64,000 nucleotides of DNA from Streptomyces ipomoeae 91-03. Its GTDB lineage: Bacteria; Actinomycetota; Actinomycetes; Streptomycetales; Streptomycetaceae. The first letter of the stretch is position 1, and each line of letters opens with the position of its first letter. The translations under genes and the position numbers were made by a program. The notes under the pieces are model-generated. The model was not told the DNA's origin. It did no database searches and was given only the letters and a program-made list of their open reading frames with translations. Location of the stretch: contig NZ_AEJC01000665.1 in the NCBI RefSeq assembly GCF_000317595.1, positions 1 to 64,000 on the forward strand, written 5' to 3'. Positions 54,890-63,998 of the stretch are shown here, piece after piece.

Positions 54890-55756
54890 GACCGTGTCCT
54901 ACGTGGTGAGGCGGACGTTGGGCAGGGCATGGGGCGGGATACGTGGAGTTGGATTGTTCCGGATGGGCTGTGGGAGATCGCGAAGCCGCTGATCCCGCCG
55001 TCGAAGGTGCGGCCACAGGGCGGCGGTACACAGGACACGCCTGATGAGACGCTGTTCGCGGCGATCATCTACGTGCTGGTCAGCGGTTGTGCCTGGCGGG
55101 CTCTGCCGCCCTGCTTCGGCATATCGAAGTCGACCGCTCACCGCCGCTTCCTGATCTGGTCCAGAGCCGGCGTCTGGGGCCGATTGCACGAGGCTGTGCT
55201 GCACCGGCTCGACGACGCCGGCCTGGTCGAGGTGACCCGTGTAGTCCTCGACACCGCCCACGTCAGGGCTAAAAAAGGGGGCGAACACACAGGTCCGAGC
55301 CCCGTGGACCGGGGCAAGCCGGGTTCCAAGATGCACATCCTGTCGGACGCGAACGGACTGCCCCTGGTCGTCGGCGTCTCGGCCGGCAACACCCACGACA
55401 GCGAAGGTCTGAAGCCGATGGTGGCGGGTCACCAAACGAGACACGACCCCCATCGCGGCCGGTACTTCAAGCCTCAGCGCCTCCACGCGGACAAAGCCTA
55501 CGATCGACCGGACCTGCGGAAATGGTTACACGGCAAGCGCATCGGAGTCCGGATCGCCCGCAAAGGCATCGAGTCCAGCGAACGGCTGGGCCGCCGCAGG
55601 TGGGTGATCGAAAGAACGATGTCGTGGCTGTCCGGCTACCGCAGACTCAGCCCCCGCTACGAACGTAATCCCCGCAACTACCTGGCCTTTCTCGGTCTCG
55701 CCGCGGCCTTGTGCTGCTACAAGCGTCTCGTCCGCCTCACCACGTAGGACACGGTC
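54890..55756 (+). mobile_element. IS5-family element A, copy 2 (867 bp)
   Basis: Same ends as copy 1 in the opposite orientation. TAA flanks it at 54887-54889 and 55757-55759. Confidence 0.9.
54929..55747 (+). CDS. IS5-family transposase A, copy 2
   Basis: The 272-residue protein is identical to copy 1 (53175-53993), with the same DDE motifs. It is in the plus orientation, so the two copies form perfect inverted repeats separated by element B. Recombination between them would invert element B. Confidence 0.94.
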   Translation: MGRDTWSWIVPDGLWEIAKPLIPPSKVRPQGGGTQDTPDETLFAAIIYVLVSGCAWRALPPCFGISKSTAHRRFLIWSRAGVWGRLHEAVLHRLDDAGLVEVTRVVLDTAHVRAKKGGEHTGPSPVDRGKPGSKMHILSDANGLPLVVGVSAGNTHDSEGLKPMVAGHQTRHDPHRGRYFKPQRLHADKAYDRPDLRKWLHGKRIGVRIARKGIESSERLGRRRWVIERTMSWLSGYRRLSPRYERNPRNYLAFLGLAAALCCYKRLVRLTT

Positions 55757-55825
55757 TAAGGACCTGTCGGCGGAGTGTTCCTCGGGCCACGGAAGTGCGG
55801 GTCATGGCGGAACGGAGCGACGGGC

Positions 55826-57028
55826 TTGAGTACGGCTCACGGGCGGATATGGGTCGGCATCGACGCCGGCAAGGGGCACCACTGGGCGGTGGCGGTCAAC
55901 ACCGACGGCGAGACGGTGTTCTCGACGAAGGTGGTCAACGACGAGTCGCAGATCCTGACGCTCATAGCGGCAGCCCGGGAGAAGGCCGGCGAGGTGCGGT
56001 GGGCGGTGGACATCTCCGGCCGGGCCTCCGCCCTGTTGCTGGCCCTGCTCGTCGCGCACGGTCAGCAGGTCGTCTACGTGCCCGGCCGCACCGTCAACCG
56101 GATGACCGGCGCCTACCGGGGCGAGGGCAAGACCGATGCCAAGGACGCGCTCGTCATCGCCGATCAGGCCCGCGTGCGACGGGACTTTGCTCCGATCGAG
56201 ACCCCGCCGGAGCTGGTCTCCACGCTCCAGCTGCTGACCGGCTACCGGCGTGACCTGATCGCCGACCGGGGCCGGCTCATCAACCGGCTGCGTGACCTGC
56301 TGGTGGGCATCTGCCCGGCTCTGGAGCGGGCTTTCGACTACTCCGCCGTCAAAGGCCCAGTGGTCATGCTGACCGAGTACCAGACGCCGGCCGCCCTGCG
56401 GCGGATTGGCGTCAAGCGACTGACGACCTGGCTGGAGCGCCGAAAGGTCCGCGGAGCTGACACGATCGCGGCCAAGGCAGTCGAGGCCGCCCAGTCCCAG
56501 ATGACCGCACTGCCCGGCGAGAGCCGGGCCGCGAAGCTGGTGCGCGACCTGGCCCACCAGCTCCTGGCACTGGACGAGCGGATCAAGGACAACGACCGGG
56601 AGATCCACGAGACCTTCCGCACCGACGACCGCGCCGAGATCATCGAGTCGATGCCCGGCATGGGTCCCATCCTGGGCGCCGAGTTCGTCGCCATCGTCGG
56701 TGACCTGTCCGGCTACCGCGACGCCGACCGGCTGGCCTCCCACGCCGGCCTGGCCCCAGTGCCCCGCGACTCCGGCCGCCGCACCGGCAACTACCACCGG
56801 CCCAAGCACTGCAGCCGGCGCCTGCGCTGGCTGTTCTATATGTCCGCGCAGTCCGCGATGATGCGGCCCGGCCCCTCGCGGGACTACTACCTCAAGAAAC
56901 GCGCGGAGGGGATGGTCCACACCCAGGCGATCCTCTCGCTCGCCCGACGGCGCGTGAACGTGCTGTGGGCGATGCTGCGTGACAAGAGGCTGTTCACCCC
57001 CGTCCCGCCGGTCACGCAGGCGGCTTGA
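55826..57028 (+). CDS. IS110-family transposase 1
   Basis: From the TTG at 55826 the protein has 400 residues. The RuvC-like DEDD domain begins IWVGIDAGKGHHWAVAV (first Asp) and continues with VRWAVDISGRASALL and GRTVNRMTGAYRGEGKTDAKDALVIADQAR. The C-terminal Transposase_20 domain has IIESMPGMGPILGAEFVAIVGDL, ASHAGLAPVPRDSG and the catalytic-Ser region. IS110 enzymes are serine/DEDD recombinases guided by a structured bridge RNA from the element's non-coding end. Only about 70 bases separate this gene from the IS5 element on its left and 74 from the next IS110 on its right, so its non-coding end may have been removed or shortened. An upstream ATG at 55775 is less likely. Confidence 0.9.
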   Translation: MSTAHGRIWVGIDAGKGHHWAVAVNTDGETVFSTKVVNDESQILTLIAAAREKAGEVRWAVDISGRASALLLALLVAHGQQVVYVPGRTVNRMTGAYRGEGKTDAKDALVIADQARVRRDFAPIETPPELVSTLQLLTGYRRDLIADRGRLINRLRDLLVGICPALERAFDYSAVKGPVVMLTEYQTPAALRRIGVKRLTTWLERRKVRGADTIAAKAVEAAQSQMTALPGESRAAKLVRDLAHQLLALDERIKDNDREIHETFRTDDRAEIIESMPGMGPILGAEFVAIVGDLSGYRDADRLASHAGLAPVPRDSGRRTGNYHRPKHCSRRLRWLFYMSAQSAMMRPGPSRDYYLKKRAEGMVHTQAILSLARRRVNVLWAMLRDKRLFTPVPPVTQAA

Positions 57029-57102
57029 CACGATCATTGAGATTCTCCGGGGGGTGCCCTTATCTCTTTCGTCAAGGGGCGGGGCGGTTGTTCTGTCGTG
57101 GT

Positions 57103-58308
57103 TCAGGCGGTTTGGGGGGCGGAGTGGGGCTCGAAGAAGGTGCCGTCGCGGAGCATGGCGAACAGCACGTCGACGCGGCGGCGGGCGAGACACATCAGGG
57201 CCTGCTTGTGGCGCTTGCCCTCGGCTTTCTTCCGCTCGTAGTAGGCCCTGGAGGCGGGGTCGGCCAGAGCCGCGAACGCGGACACGAAGAAGGCCCGTTT
57301 GAGGTGCTTGTTGCCTCTTCGGGAGGGGCTCTCGCCACGGATGGAGGACCCGGACCGTCGGGTGACGGGAGCCAGGCCGGCGTAGGCGGCGAGGTGGCCG
57401 GCGGTGGGGAAGGCGGATCCGTCACCGACGTCGATGAGGATCCTGGCTCCGGTCCTGACGCCTATGCTCGGCATCGACGTCAGGAGCTTGGAAAGAGGGT
57501 GGGCCTCCAGCAGTTCCTCGATGCTGGAGGCGAGTTGTCTGCGCTGGTCCAGCAGGGCGGACAGGTTCGCGGCGAGTTTGGGCACGATCACCGCGGCCGC
57601 GTCGGTGCCGGGAACGACGACGGTCTGTTCGTCGAGTGCGGTGAAGATGTCCTCGACCAGGCGCTCGGCCATGCGTGGGGCCTTTGGCCGCAGGATGGTG
57701 ATCAGTTGACGGCGTCCGGCCTTGCGGATTGCCTTGGGCGAGCCGAAGCGCTCGAGCAGCCAGAGCACGGCCGGGTGTTGGATGCGCGGGCCCGGGACCC
57801 GCTCCAGCGAGGGATGGATTTGGGTGAGCAGCCCCCGCAGCCGGTTGGCGACGCGGGTGACCTCGCCTGCGAGGTCGTCGTCGAAGCCCACGATCATGTG
57901 CAGTTCGGCGACGGTCTCGTCGTCCAGTTCGATGGAGCGGAGCGTGTGCGGCATGGTGCGGGCGGCGTCGGCGATGATCGCCGCGTCGCGGGTGTCGGTC
58001 TTGCCCTCGCCGGGGTAGAGGTCGGCGATTCGCCGCATCGTCAGGCCGGGCAGGTAGGCGACTTTGCGGCCCGCATCCCGGGCGACGGCGAGCGGCAGGG
58101 CGCCGATCGAGGCGGGCTGGTCGACGACGACGAGCACGGTGCCGTACTTCGCGGCGAGCTTGTCCAGCATGGCCCGCAGCTTCGGTTCACTGTTGGGCAG
58201 CGGCTTGTCGACTACGGTCTTGCCGTCCGGTCGCAGGCCGTGGGCGTGGTGTTCGCCCTTGCCGACGTCCAGCCCGAGGTAGACGCCGATGTCGCTGATG
58301 TCGATCAC
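57103..58308 (-). CDS. IS110-family transposase 2
   Basis: From GTG at 58308 (GGAGG upstream) the protein has 401 residues: DIGVYLGLDVGKGEHHAHGL (first Asp), VLVVVDQPASIGALPLAVA, GLTMRRIADLYPGEGKTDTRDAAIIADAAR, then LTSMPSIGVRTGARILIDVGD, AAYAGLAPVTRRSGSSIRGE and KHLKRAFFVSAFAAL. This is a complete IS110 DEDD/Transposase_20 enzyme, distantly related to the neighbouring one. It is convergent with IS110 transposase 1 and reads away from the NRPS. About 250 non-coding bases lie upstream of its start, enough for a bridge RNA. Confidence 0.9.
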   Translation of the reverse strand: MIDISDIGVYLGLDVGKGEHHAHGLRPDGKTVVDKPLPNSEPKLRAMLDKLAAKYGTVLVVVDQPASIGALPLAVARDAGRKVAYLPGLTMRRIADLYPGEGKTDTRDAAIIADAARTMPHTLRSIELDDETVAELHMIVGFDDDLAGEVTRVANRLRGLLTQIHPSLERVPGPRIQHPAVLWLLERFGSPKAIRKAGRRQLITILRPKAPRMAERLVEDIFTALDEQTVVVPGTDAAAVIVPKLAANLSALLDQRRQLASSIEELLEAHPLSKLLTSMPSIGVRTGARILIDVGDGSAFPTAGHLAAYAGLAPVTRRSGSSIRGESPSRRGNKHLKRAFFVSAFAALADPASRAYYERKKAEGKRHKQALMCLARRRVDVLFAMLRDGTFFEPHSAPQTA

Positions 58309-58564
58309 GTGCTTCCTCCAGGGAAGGTCTTGCCGCCCCGGCCTCGACGTGGCACCAGTTGCCGGCAACCACGTTACGCAGAGCCTTGCCGGACAGGCCG
58401 GCGCTCGTGCCCCTATCAGCGGTCGACCGGTGCCTCCCGGCCCGGTGACACCACCCCCCGGGTCATGGTCGACAGGGGGCAAAAGTCATGCCGGGCCCGG
58501 AGGCCGGGAGCCCCAGGCCCGGGGCCACGAAGAAGGTAACGGGGGAAACGGTTTTCAGTGCCGC
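58309..58564 (-). other. Non-coding end of IS110 element 2, candidate bridge-RNA region
   Basis: These 256 bases between the IS110 start codon and the NRPS stop codon hold no gene. They are GC-rich with several short inverted repeats (for example GGCCCGG/CCGGGCC-type pairs near 58490-58520). IS110 elements are known to encode a structured guide RNA here. The exact element boundary was not found. Confidence 0.4.
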
Positions 58565-61500
58565 TCACGGGATAATCGGTGCATCCTGGTCGCGTACCGA
58601 GCGCTCCAGCAGCGTCAGTTGGCGTTGCAGCAGGCCTTCGACGGTGTGCGCGTCGAACAGGTCGGCGGAGTACTCGACGCGGACCGTGAGGCCGGCGGCC
58701 TCTCCTCGGCGGTCGCGGTGTTCGTCCCAGTTGAACATCAGGTCGAAGCGCGCGGTGCCGAGGTCGGGAGGAGGGAAGCGGTCGATGGTGAGGGATTCAG
58801 CGGCGAAGGAGCCATCCGCGGGAGTGTCATGGACGACGAGCGCGGTCTGGTAGAGGGGGTGCCGGGCAGCGTGGCGCGGCGGGTTGAGGTGCGCCACGAC
58901 CTGGTCGAAGGGGACGTCCTGGTGCGCGAAAGCGGCGAGGTCTACCGCACGGGTGCGGGCGAGGAGCTCACGGAAGGTGGGGTCGCCGGAGGTGTCCACG
59001 CGCAGGACGACGCTGTTCGCGAAGAGGCCTACAAGCTGGTCCAGCGCGGGATCGGCGCGCGCTGCGGCGGCGGTGCCGATCAGGATGTCTGTCCCGGCTC
59101 CCTCCTGCGTCATGAGCGCTGCGAGCGCGGCATGCAGGAGCATGAAGAGGGTGGCGCCGTTCTCGCGCGCGAGGTTGCGCAGTTCCTGGTGCAGGGCGGG
59201 CTCCAGCCGGGCGGTGACCACACCACCCCGGTGGCTGGTCACGGCGGGCCGGGGACGGGACGACGCTGTGCACTCGGCGGGGGCGCCGGACAGCGTCGTC
59301 CGCCAGAAGTCCAGCTGACGTCCGAACGCGGAGCCGATGTCGGTGGATTCGGCGGCGAGGCGGTTGTGCCAGTCGCTGTAGTCCCGGTAGTGGAGTTCCA
59401 GGGGGGCCCAGTCGGGGGTGTCGCCCTTGGCGCGGGCGCGGTAGGCGGTGGCGAGGTCGGCTGTGAGGGGAGTGAGGGACCAGCCGTCGACGGCGACGTG
59501 GTGCAGGAGCAGGAGCAGGGTGGCCTGGCCGGGGCCGTGGCAGAAAAGGATCGCGCGCAGCGGCGGGTCCGTGCGCAAATCGAACGGTCCGCTGGCGATT
59601 CGTGTCAACGCCTCTGTCACCTGGTCGACCGGGATGTCGATGATCTGCCAGTCCACCGGCGCGCTTGCCGCGTCCAGGACCCGCTGGCGGGGTCCGTCCA
59701 TGCCGTCCGGCAGCAGGGTGCGCAGCGGTTCGTGCCGGTCCACGACGTCCTGGACGGCGGCATGCAGTGCGCCGGTATCCAGGGGTCCGGTGAGGCGCAG
59801 GCAGAACGGCACGTTGTAAAGCTGCGCGGACTTGCCCCCGATCCGGTTGATGATCCACATGCCGGACTGGCTGTGCGAGAGCGGCACGTCGGTGTGGTGT
59901 GCGGGTCGGCAGACCGGAGGGTTCTCCGGGTGCGCCTCCGGCACCGCGAGGGGAGCCAACGCGGCGACCGTCGGGTGCTCGAAGATCGCGGCGATTGGAA
60001 CGGTGGCACTCAAGTGGCGGCGGATGCGGCCGACCAGGCGGGTCGCGAGCAGGGAGTTCCCGCCGAGCGCGAAGAAGTCGTCCTCGCGGGCCACCGCCGG
60101 GACGCCGAGGACGTCGGCCACCAGTCCGGCGAGGATCTCCTCCCGTGCGTCGCGCGCGTCGCGTGGCACAGGTCCGTCCGGCCGTGCGGCGGGGGCGGGA
60201 GCGGGCAGGGCCGCGCGGTCCAGCTTGCCGTTGGGGTTCAGCGGGAGCGCCGCGATCCTGACGAAGATGCTGGGCCGGAGGTAAGCGGGCAGACGCGCGG
60301 CCAGGTAGCCGGGGAGGCGGGCCAACAGGTCGTGTCCCTGGCGGTGCGCCTGCGGCTGGTTGGCGAGGTCTTGCGGACGGGCCGGGACGGTTTCGGCGGG
60401 GTCGGGCGGCAGGGTGGCGGCGGTGCGTTCTCCCTGGCCGCTGACGTAGACGTCCATGGCCGCGTGGTCGTCATGGCCGTGTGAGAAGACAACTCTGGCG
60501 GCACGGCCGGCGTCCGCCGCCAGTGCGTACAGCTGCTCGGCCGTCAGTCCGGGTGACGAGGGGGGTTCAGTGCCGTCCCGGAGGGAGCGGTAGGCGGAAA
60601 CCTCGCGCTGGAGCGCGGAGTTGGGGACACCTCGGCACAAGAGCGCGTCGGGGTGGCGCTTGAGCAGTTCGATGAACTCGGTGTCGGGGCTCCAGGTGAA
60701 CTCGGGCAACGGCTCCTGAACCGTTTCCAGCTGCCGGCCGAGGACAACGTCGTAGCGGTAACGATTGAGTTCGTTGTCGTATGCGCCGCGCTTCAACGAG
60801 GTGCGGGCCGTCCGGAGTTCGGGGATCCATTGGTGGAGGGAGGCGAAGAACTCTGGGTTCAGAAGGAGTTCAGTCTCGTCCGCGACGTCTTGCTCGATCC
60901 TCGAGAGAAGCCCTTCCTCCGGTGCGCCAAGGCGGATTCCTGTGCGCAGGACGGGAAGCAGACCGAGGTGGCGCACGTCTCCCAGGAAGATCTGGCCGGT
61001 CGGAGTGAGCAGGCGGACGGCACCGCGCAGGACGTCCAGGAGGTACTCGACGTCGGGGAAGTACTGCACGACGGAATTGAGGACGACGGTGTCGAAGTGT
61101 CCCTGCGGCAGTCCGGCGAAGTCGTGCGCGGGCTGGTGGCGCAGGGTGACGTGGCTTGCGGGCTGCTGTGAGGCGAGGCGGGTGATCACCTCGCCGGAGA
61201 AGTCCGTCGCCCAGTACTCCTCGCAGTCGGGTGCCAGGCGGGACATCAGCAGGCCCGAACCGACGCCGATCTCCAGCAGCCGGCGTGGACGCAGTTCCCT
61301 GATCGCCGTCACCGTCGCGTCGCGCCAGGCGCGCATCTGCGGGAGCGGGATGGGTGCGCCGTCGTAGCTGCTGTGCCAGCCGGCAAAATCCTCCCCCGGC
61401 GCCGCGCCATCGTCTCCTCGGCCGTACGTCTCGTCATACAGCCTGCGCCACTCCTCCACGTGCTCCGCCGTACTGGCCTTTGTACGGGGGACGACGTACC

Positions 61501-62902
61501 CCACCAGGCGAGGGTCGCCGTCGCGATCCGTGCGGACGACGACGGCGGCCGAGGCGATGTCCGGGTGCTCCCTGAGGACCGCCTCCACCTCTCCCGGCTC
61601 CACGCGGAAGCCGCGGAGTTTGACCTGGAAGTCGGCTCGGCCCGCGAACTCCAGGGAGCTGTCCTCCCTTACTCGGGCTAGGTCTCCCGTGCGGTACATG
61701 CGGGTGCCGGGTGGGCCGAAGGGGTTCGCCACGAACCGTTCCGCCGTGAGGGCGGGGCGGCCAAGGTAGCCGCGGGCTAGGCCCTCTCCCGCCAGATGGA
61801 TCTCACCGGTGCCTCCTGGGGGGACCGGGGTCAGGTCATCATCCAGGACGTATACGCGGGTGCCTGTCAGGGGGGCGCCGAGGGGCGGGGTCCCCCTGCC
61901 GTCCAGGGGGGTGGTGATCGTCGCCGAGACCGTCGACTCTGTCGGGCCGTACGCGTTGAACATCGTTCGTCCCTGCGACCAGCGTCTCGCCGTTTCCGCG
62001 TCGCATGCCTCGCCGACGTTCACGATCGTCGCCGTCGGGGGGAGGGCGTCCGGATCGAGCGCCGCCAAGGTGGAAGCGGGGAGGGTGAAGTGGGTAATCC
62101 GCTCTTTTGCCGCCGTTGCGGTGAGGTCGGGGCCGGGGTGAAGGTTCTCCCCCGGGGCCACCACCAGGGTCGCGCCGGTCAGCAGCGCCATTGTCAGGTC
62201 CCAGAAGGCTCCGTCGAAGCTCGGGGAGGAGAACAGCAGGAGTCTGGAGTCTGGGGTTACCTTCAGCGCCCTCGTGTGGCTCTGGACGAGGGGGGCAATC
62301 CCTCTGTGCGTGACGACGACTCCCTTGGGGGTGCCTGTCGAGCCTGAGGTGTAGATGACGTAGGCCGGGTGCGTTGTCCGTAGAGGCGTCTGTCTGTCCT
62401 TGTCCCCCACGTCGTCCGGCCGTTGGCGGGTCAAGGCTGCCTGTACCGCCGGGTCGTCCAGCCTGATCACCCGGTGGGTTGTCGGGATCCAGTCGTCTTC
62501 CGCTTGGGTTGTTTCAGTTGTCAGGAGAAGGTCTGCTCGGGAGTCTTCGAGCATGAACTTCAGGCGCGTCGGGGGGTATGCGGGGTCCAGGGGGCAGTAG
62601 GCGGCCCCGGCTTTGAGGACTGCGGTCACGGCCACGACGAAATCGACGGACCTGGGGAGTGCCAGTGCCACAAGGCGTTCGGGGCCGGCTCCGCAGGCTA
62701 TGAGGAGGCGGGCCAGGCGGTTGGCTCTGTGGTTGAGGTCGGCGTAAGAAAGGGTCTGGTGGGGAGAGTCGATAGCTGTGGAGTGGGGGGCTCGGTGGGC
62801 TTGGGCGGTGAAGAGGGCCGGCCAAGTGGCGGGAACTGGGGTGAGCGGTTGGTCGGGGGTGGTGGGACGCCCCGGCGTCGGGGTGGGCATGGCGGACCTC
62901 AT
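58565..62902 (-). CDS. NRPS module A-MT-T-C (N-methylating)
   Basis: The 1445-residue synthetase opens with an adenylation domain (YVIYTSGSTGTPKGV near 195, FNAYGPTESTVS near 320, YRTGDLAR near 405, LRGFRVEPGEVEAVL near 440). The specificity positions read D-G-W-T-V-V-A-V-S by eye, which looks aromatic-like. A SAM-dependent methyltransferase (LEIGVGSGLLMSRLAP near 539) interrupts it before motif A10 (NGKLDRAALP near 892). A carrier domain follows (FFALGGNSLLATRL, Ser near 952), then a condensation domain with HHVAVDGWS near 1133. The gene ends right after the condensation domain, as does the preceding NRPS, so this is a natural end. A start at the second ATG (62890, GAGG upstream) is possible. 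A-MT-T-C is the order known for the thaxtomin synthetases. Confidence 0.92.
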   Translation of the reverse strand: MRSAMPTPTPGRPTTPDQPLTPVPATWPALFTAQAHRAPHSTAIDSPHQTLSYADLNHRANRLARLLIACGAGPERLVALALPRSVDFVVAVTAVLKAGAAYCPLDPAYPPTRLKFMLEDSRADLLLTTETTQAEDDWIPTTHRVIRLDDPAVQAALTRQRPDDVGDKDRQTPLRTTHPAYVIYTSGSTGTPKGVVVTHRGIAPLVQSHTRALKVTPDSRLLLFSSPSFDGAFWDLTMALLTGATLVVAPGENLHPGPDLTATAAKERITHFTLPASTLAALDPDALPPTATIVNVGEACDAETARRWSQGRTMFNAYGPTESTVSATITTPLDGRGTPPLGAPLTGTRVYVLDDDLTPVPPGGTGEIHLAGEGLARGYLGRPALTAERFVANPFGPPGTRMYRTGDLARVREDSSLEFAGRADFQVKLRGFRVEPGEVEAVLREHPDIASAAVVVRTDRDGDPRLVGYVVPRTKASTAEHVEEWRRLYDETYGRGDDGAAPGEDFAGWHSSYDGAPIPLPQMRAWRDATVTAIRELRPRRLLEIGVGSGLLMSRLAPDCEEYWATDFSGEVITRLASQQPASHVTLRHQPAHDFAGLPQGHFDTVVLNSVVQYFPDVEYLLDVLRGAVRLLTPTGQIFLGDVRHLGLLPVLRTGIRLGAPEEGLLSRIEQDVADETELLLNPEFFASLHQWIPELRTARTSLKRGAYDNELNRYRYDVVLGRQLETVQEPLPEFTWSPDTEFIELLKRHPDALLCRGVPNSALQREVSAYRSLRDGTEPPSSPGLTAEQLYALAADAGRAARVVFSHGHDDHAAMDVYVSGQGERTAATLPPDPAETVPARPQDLANQPQAHRQGHDLLARLPGYLAARLPAYLRPSIFVRIAALPLNPNGKLDRAALPAPAPAARPDGPVPRDARDAREEILAGLVADVLGVPAVAREDDFFALGGNSLLATRLVGRIRRHLSATVPIAAIFEHPTVAALAPLAVPEAHPENPPVCRPAHHTDVPLSHSQSGMWIINRIGGKSAQLYNVPFCLRLTGPLDTGALHAAVQDVVDRHEPLRTLLPDGMDGPRQRVLDAASAPVDWQIIDIPVDQVTEALTRIASGPFDLRTDPPLRAILFCHGPGQATLLLLLHHVAVDGWSLTPLTADLATAYRARAKGDTPDWAPLELHYRDYSDWHNRLAAESTDIGSAFGRQLDFWRTTLSGAPAECTASSRPRPAVTSHRGGVVTARLEPALHQELRNLARENGATLFMLLHAALAALMTQEGAGTDILIGTAAAARADPALDQLVGLFANSVVLRVDTSGDPTFRELLARTRAVDLAAFAHQDVPFDQVVAHLNPPRHAARHPLYQTALVVHDTPADGSFAAESLTIDRFPPPDLGTARFDLMFNWDEHRDRRGEAAGLTVRVEYSADLFDAHTVEGLLQRQLTLLERSVRDQDAPIIP

Positions 62903-62942
62903 TCGGGGTGGATGGGGCGTCGTTGTGGGTGCGCGGGTGGGG

Positions 62943-63998
62943 TCAGGGACGAGATGTCAGAGTTGACAGGGTTTCGTTGAACTGGGTTAGAAGGGCTGCT
63001 GCTTTGGGGGGCGTGATGGTGTCTGCGCGGTACTGGAGGCGGGCTCGGAGTGGCGCGTTGGGGTCTGTGGAGCGTTCGATCGTCCACTGGACCGGGAAGC
63101 GGCTCGTGGTTGCCGGCGGTGGGACGAGCGGGGTGAGGGTCAGGCAGTGGTCCACCTCTACGGGGGTGGGGGCGTCCCGGAAGATCAGCACTATTTCCGG
63201 CTCAAGGGGAGTCGTCAGTGCTCCCACCGGTAGGGCCTGGTGGGCGAAGGCATCAAGGTCTGTGGTTCGTACGCGGTGGAAGAGGCCTGTGACGTCGAGG
63301 GGGTCACAGAGGTCTGTGCGGAGGATGAGGGTGTCCGCGAAGAGGCCGACCAAGGAGTTGGTGTTGATGTCCGTCCGGCCGGCGACCGCCGTGCCGATGC
63401 TGATGTCGCCTCGGGCTCCCAGGGCGTGCAGCTGGGCCAGCAGCGCGGCGTGCAAGACCATGAAGGGGGTTACGCCGTGGGCCAGGGCCATCTCTGTGAG
63501 ATGGGCGGAAGTCAGGGTCAGAGGATGTTCGAGGGAGTGGCCTGCGTAGTCGAGGTGCGTGGGTTTCGGGGGCGGCGGGCCGTCCCCAGCTGAGACCAGC
63601 AGAGGGAGGAGGGGGTCCGTGGGGTGGGACAGCTTTTGCTGCCAGTACGTTCGCAGGCGTGTCGCCTCCGAGGTCGCGAAGAGGCCGTGCTGAGAGCGAG
63701 CGAACTCCGCGTACGTCAGGGGGAGTTTCGTCCATTGGGGTTCGACACCCTGTCGGCGTGCCCGGAGGGCGTGGGCCAGGTCCGTGAGGAAGGGGCCCAA
63801 GGACCAGCCGTCCAGAGCCAGGTGGTGGAAGGTAAGGAGAAGGGTCGGCGAGCAGGACGAGACGTGGAAGTAGGTTGCTCGGAGCGGGATCTCACGGGTC
63901 AGGTCGAAGCTTTGGCGGGCTGCTGCGGCAAGGTCCGACGGGAGGCTGTCGGAGGTGGTGTGCCGGGTCGTCCAAGGGACATGGAGCGTGGATTCCAC
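62943..63998 (-). CDS. C-terminal condensation domain of an NRPS, runs out of the window
   Basis: The visible 351 residues are most of a condensation domain: LLLTFHHLALDGWSLGPFLTDLAHAL near 60 carries HHxxxDG, and VTPFMVLHAALLAQLHALGARGDISIGTAVAGRTD and LVGLFADTLILRTDL are later C-domain motifs. The chain ends TLSTLTSRP without a following carrier or adenylation domain. The true start lies beyond 63998; the first Met shown is internal. It precedes the A-MT-T-C synthetase by 40 bases in the same operon. Both proteins end with a C domain, so they probably work in sequence on a short peptide. Confidence 0.9.
   Translation of the reverse strand: MESTLHVPWTTRHTTSDSLPSDLAAAARQSFDLTREIPLRATYFHVSSCSPTLLLTFHHLALDGWSLGPFLTDLAHALRARRQGVEPQWTKLPLTYAEFARSQHGLFATSEATRLRTYWQQKLSHPTDPLLPLLVSAGDGPPPPKPTHLDYAGHSLEHPLTLTSAHLTEMALAHGVTPFMVLHAALLAQLHALGARGDISIGTAVAGRTDINTNSLVGLFADTLILRTDLCDPLDVTGLFHRVRTTDLDAFAHQALPVGALTTPLEPEIVLIFRDAPTPVEVDHCLTLTPLVPPPATTSRFPVQWTIERSTDPNAPLRARLQYRADTITPPKAAALLTQFNETLSTLTSRP

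Noticed and set aside
57025-58539. A 504-codon plus-strand frame across the second IS110
   Set aside because: It is the antisense shadow of the minus-strand transposase, which has all IS110 motifs.
58565-58600. NRPS truncated by IS110 insertion
   Set aside because: The C domain ends at the same place as that of the neighbouring NRPS, and A-MT-T-C proteins naturally end here, so the stop is probably native.
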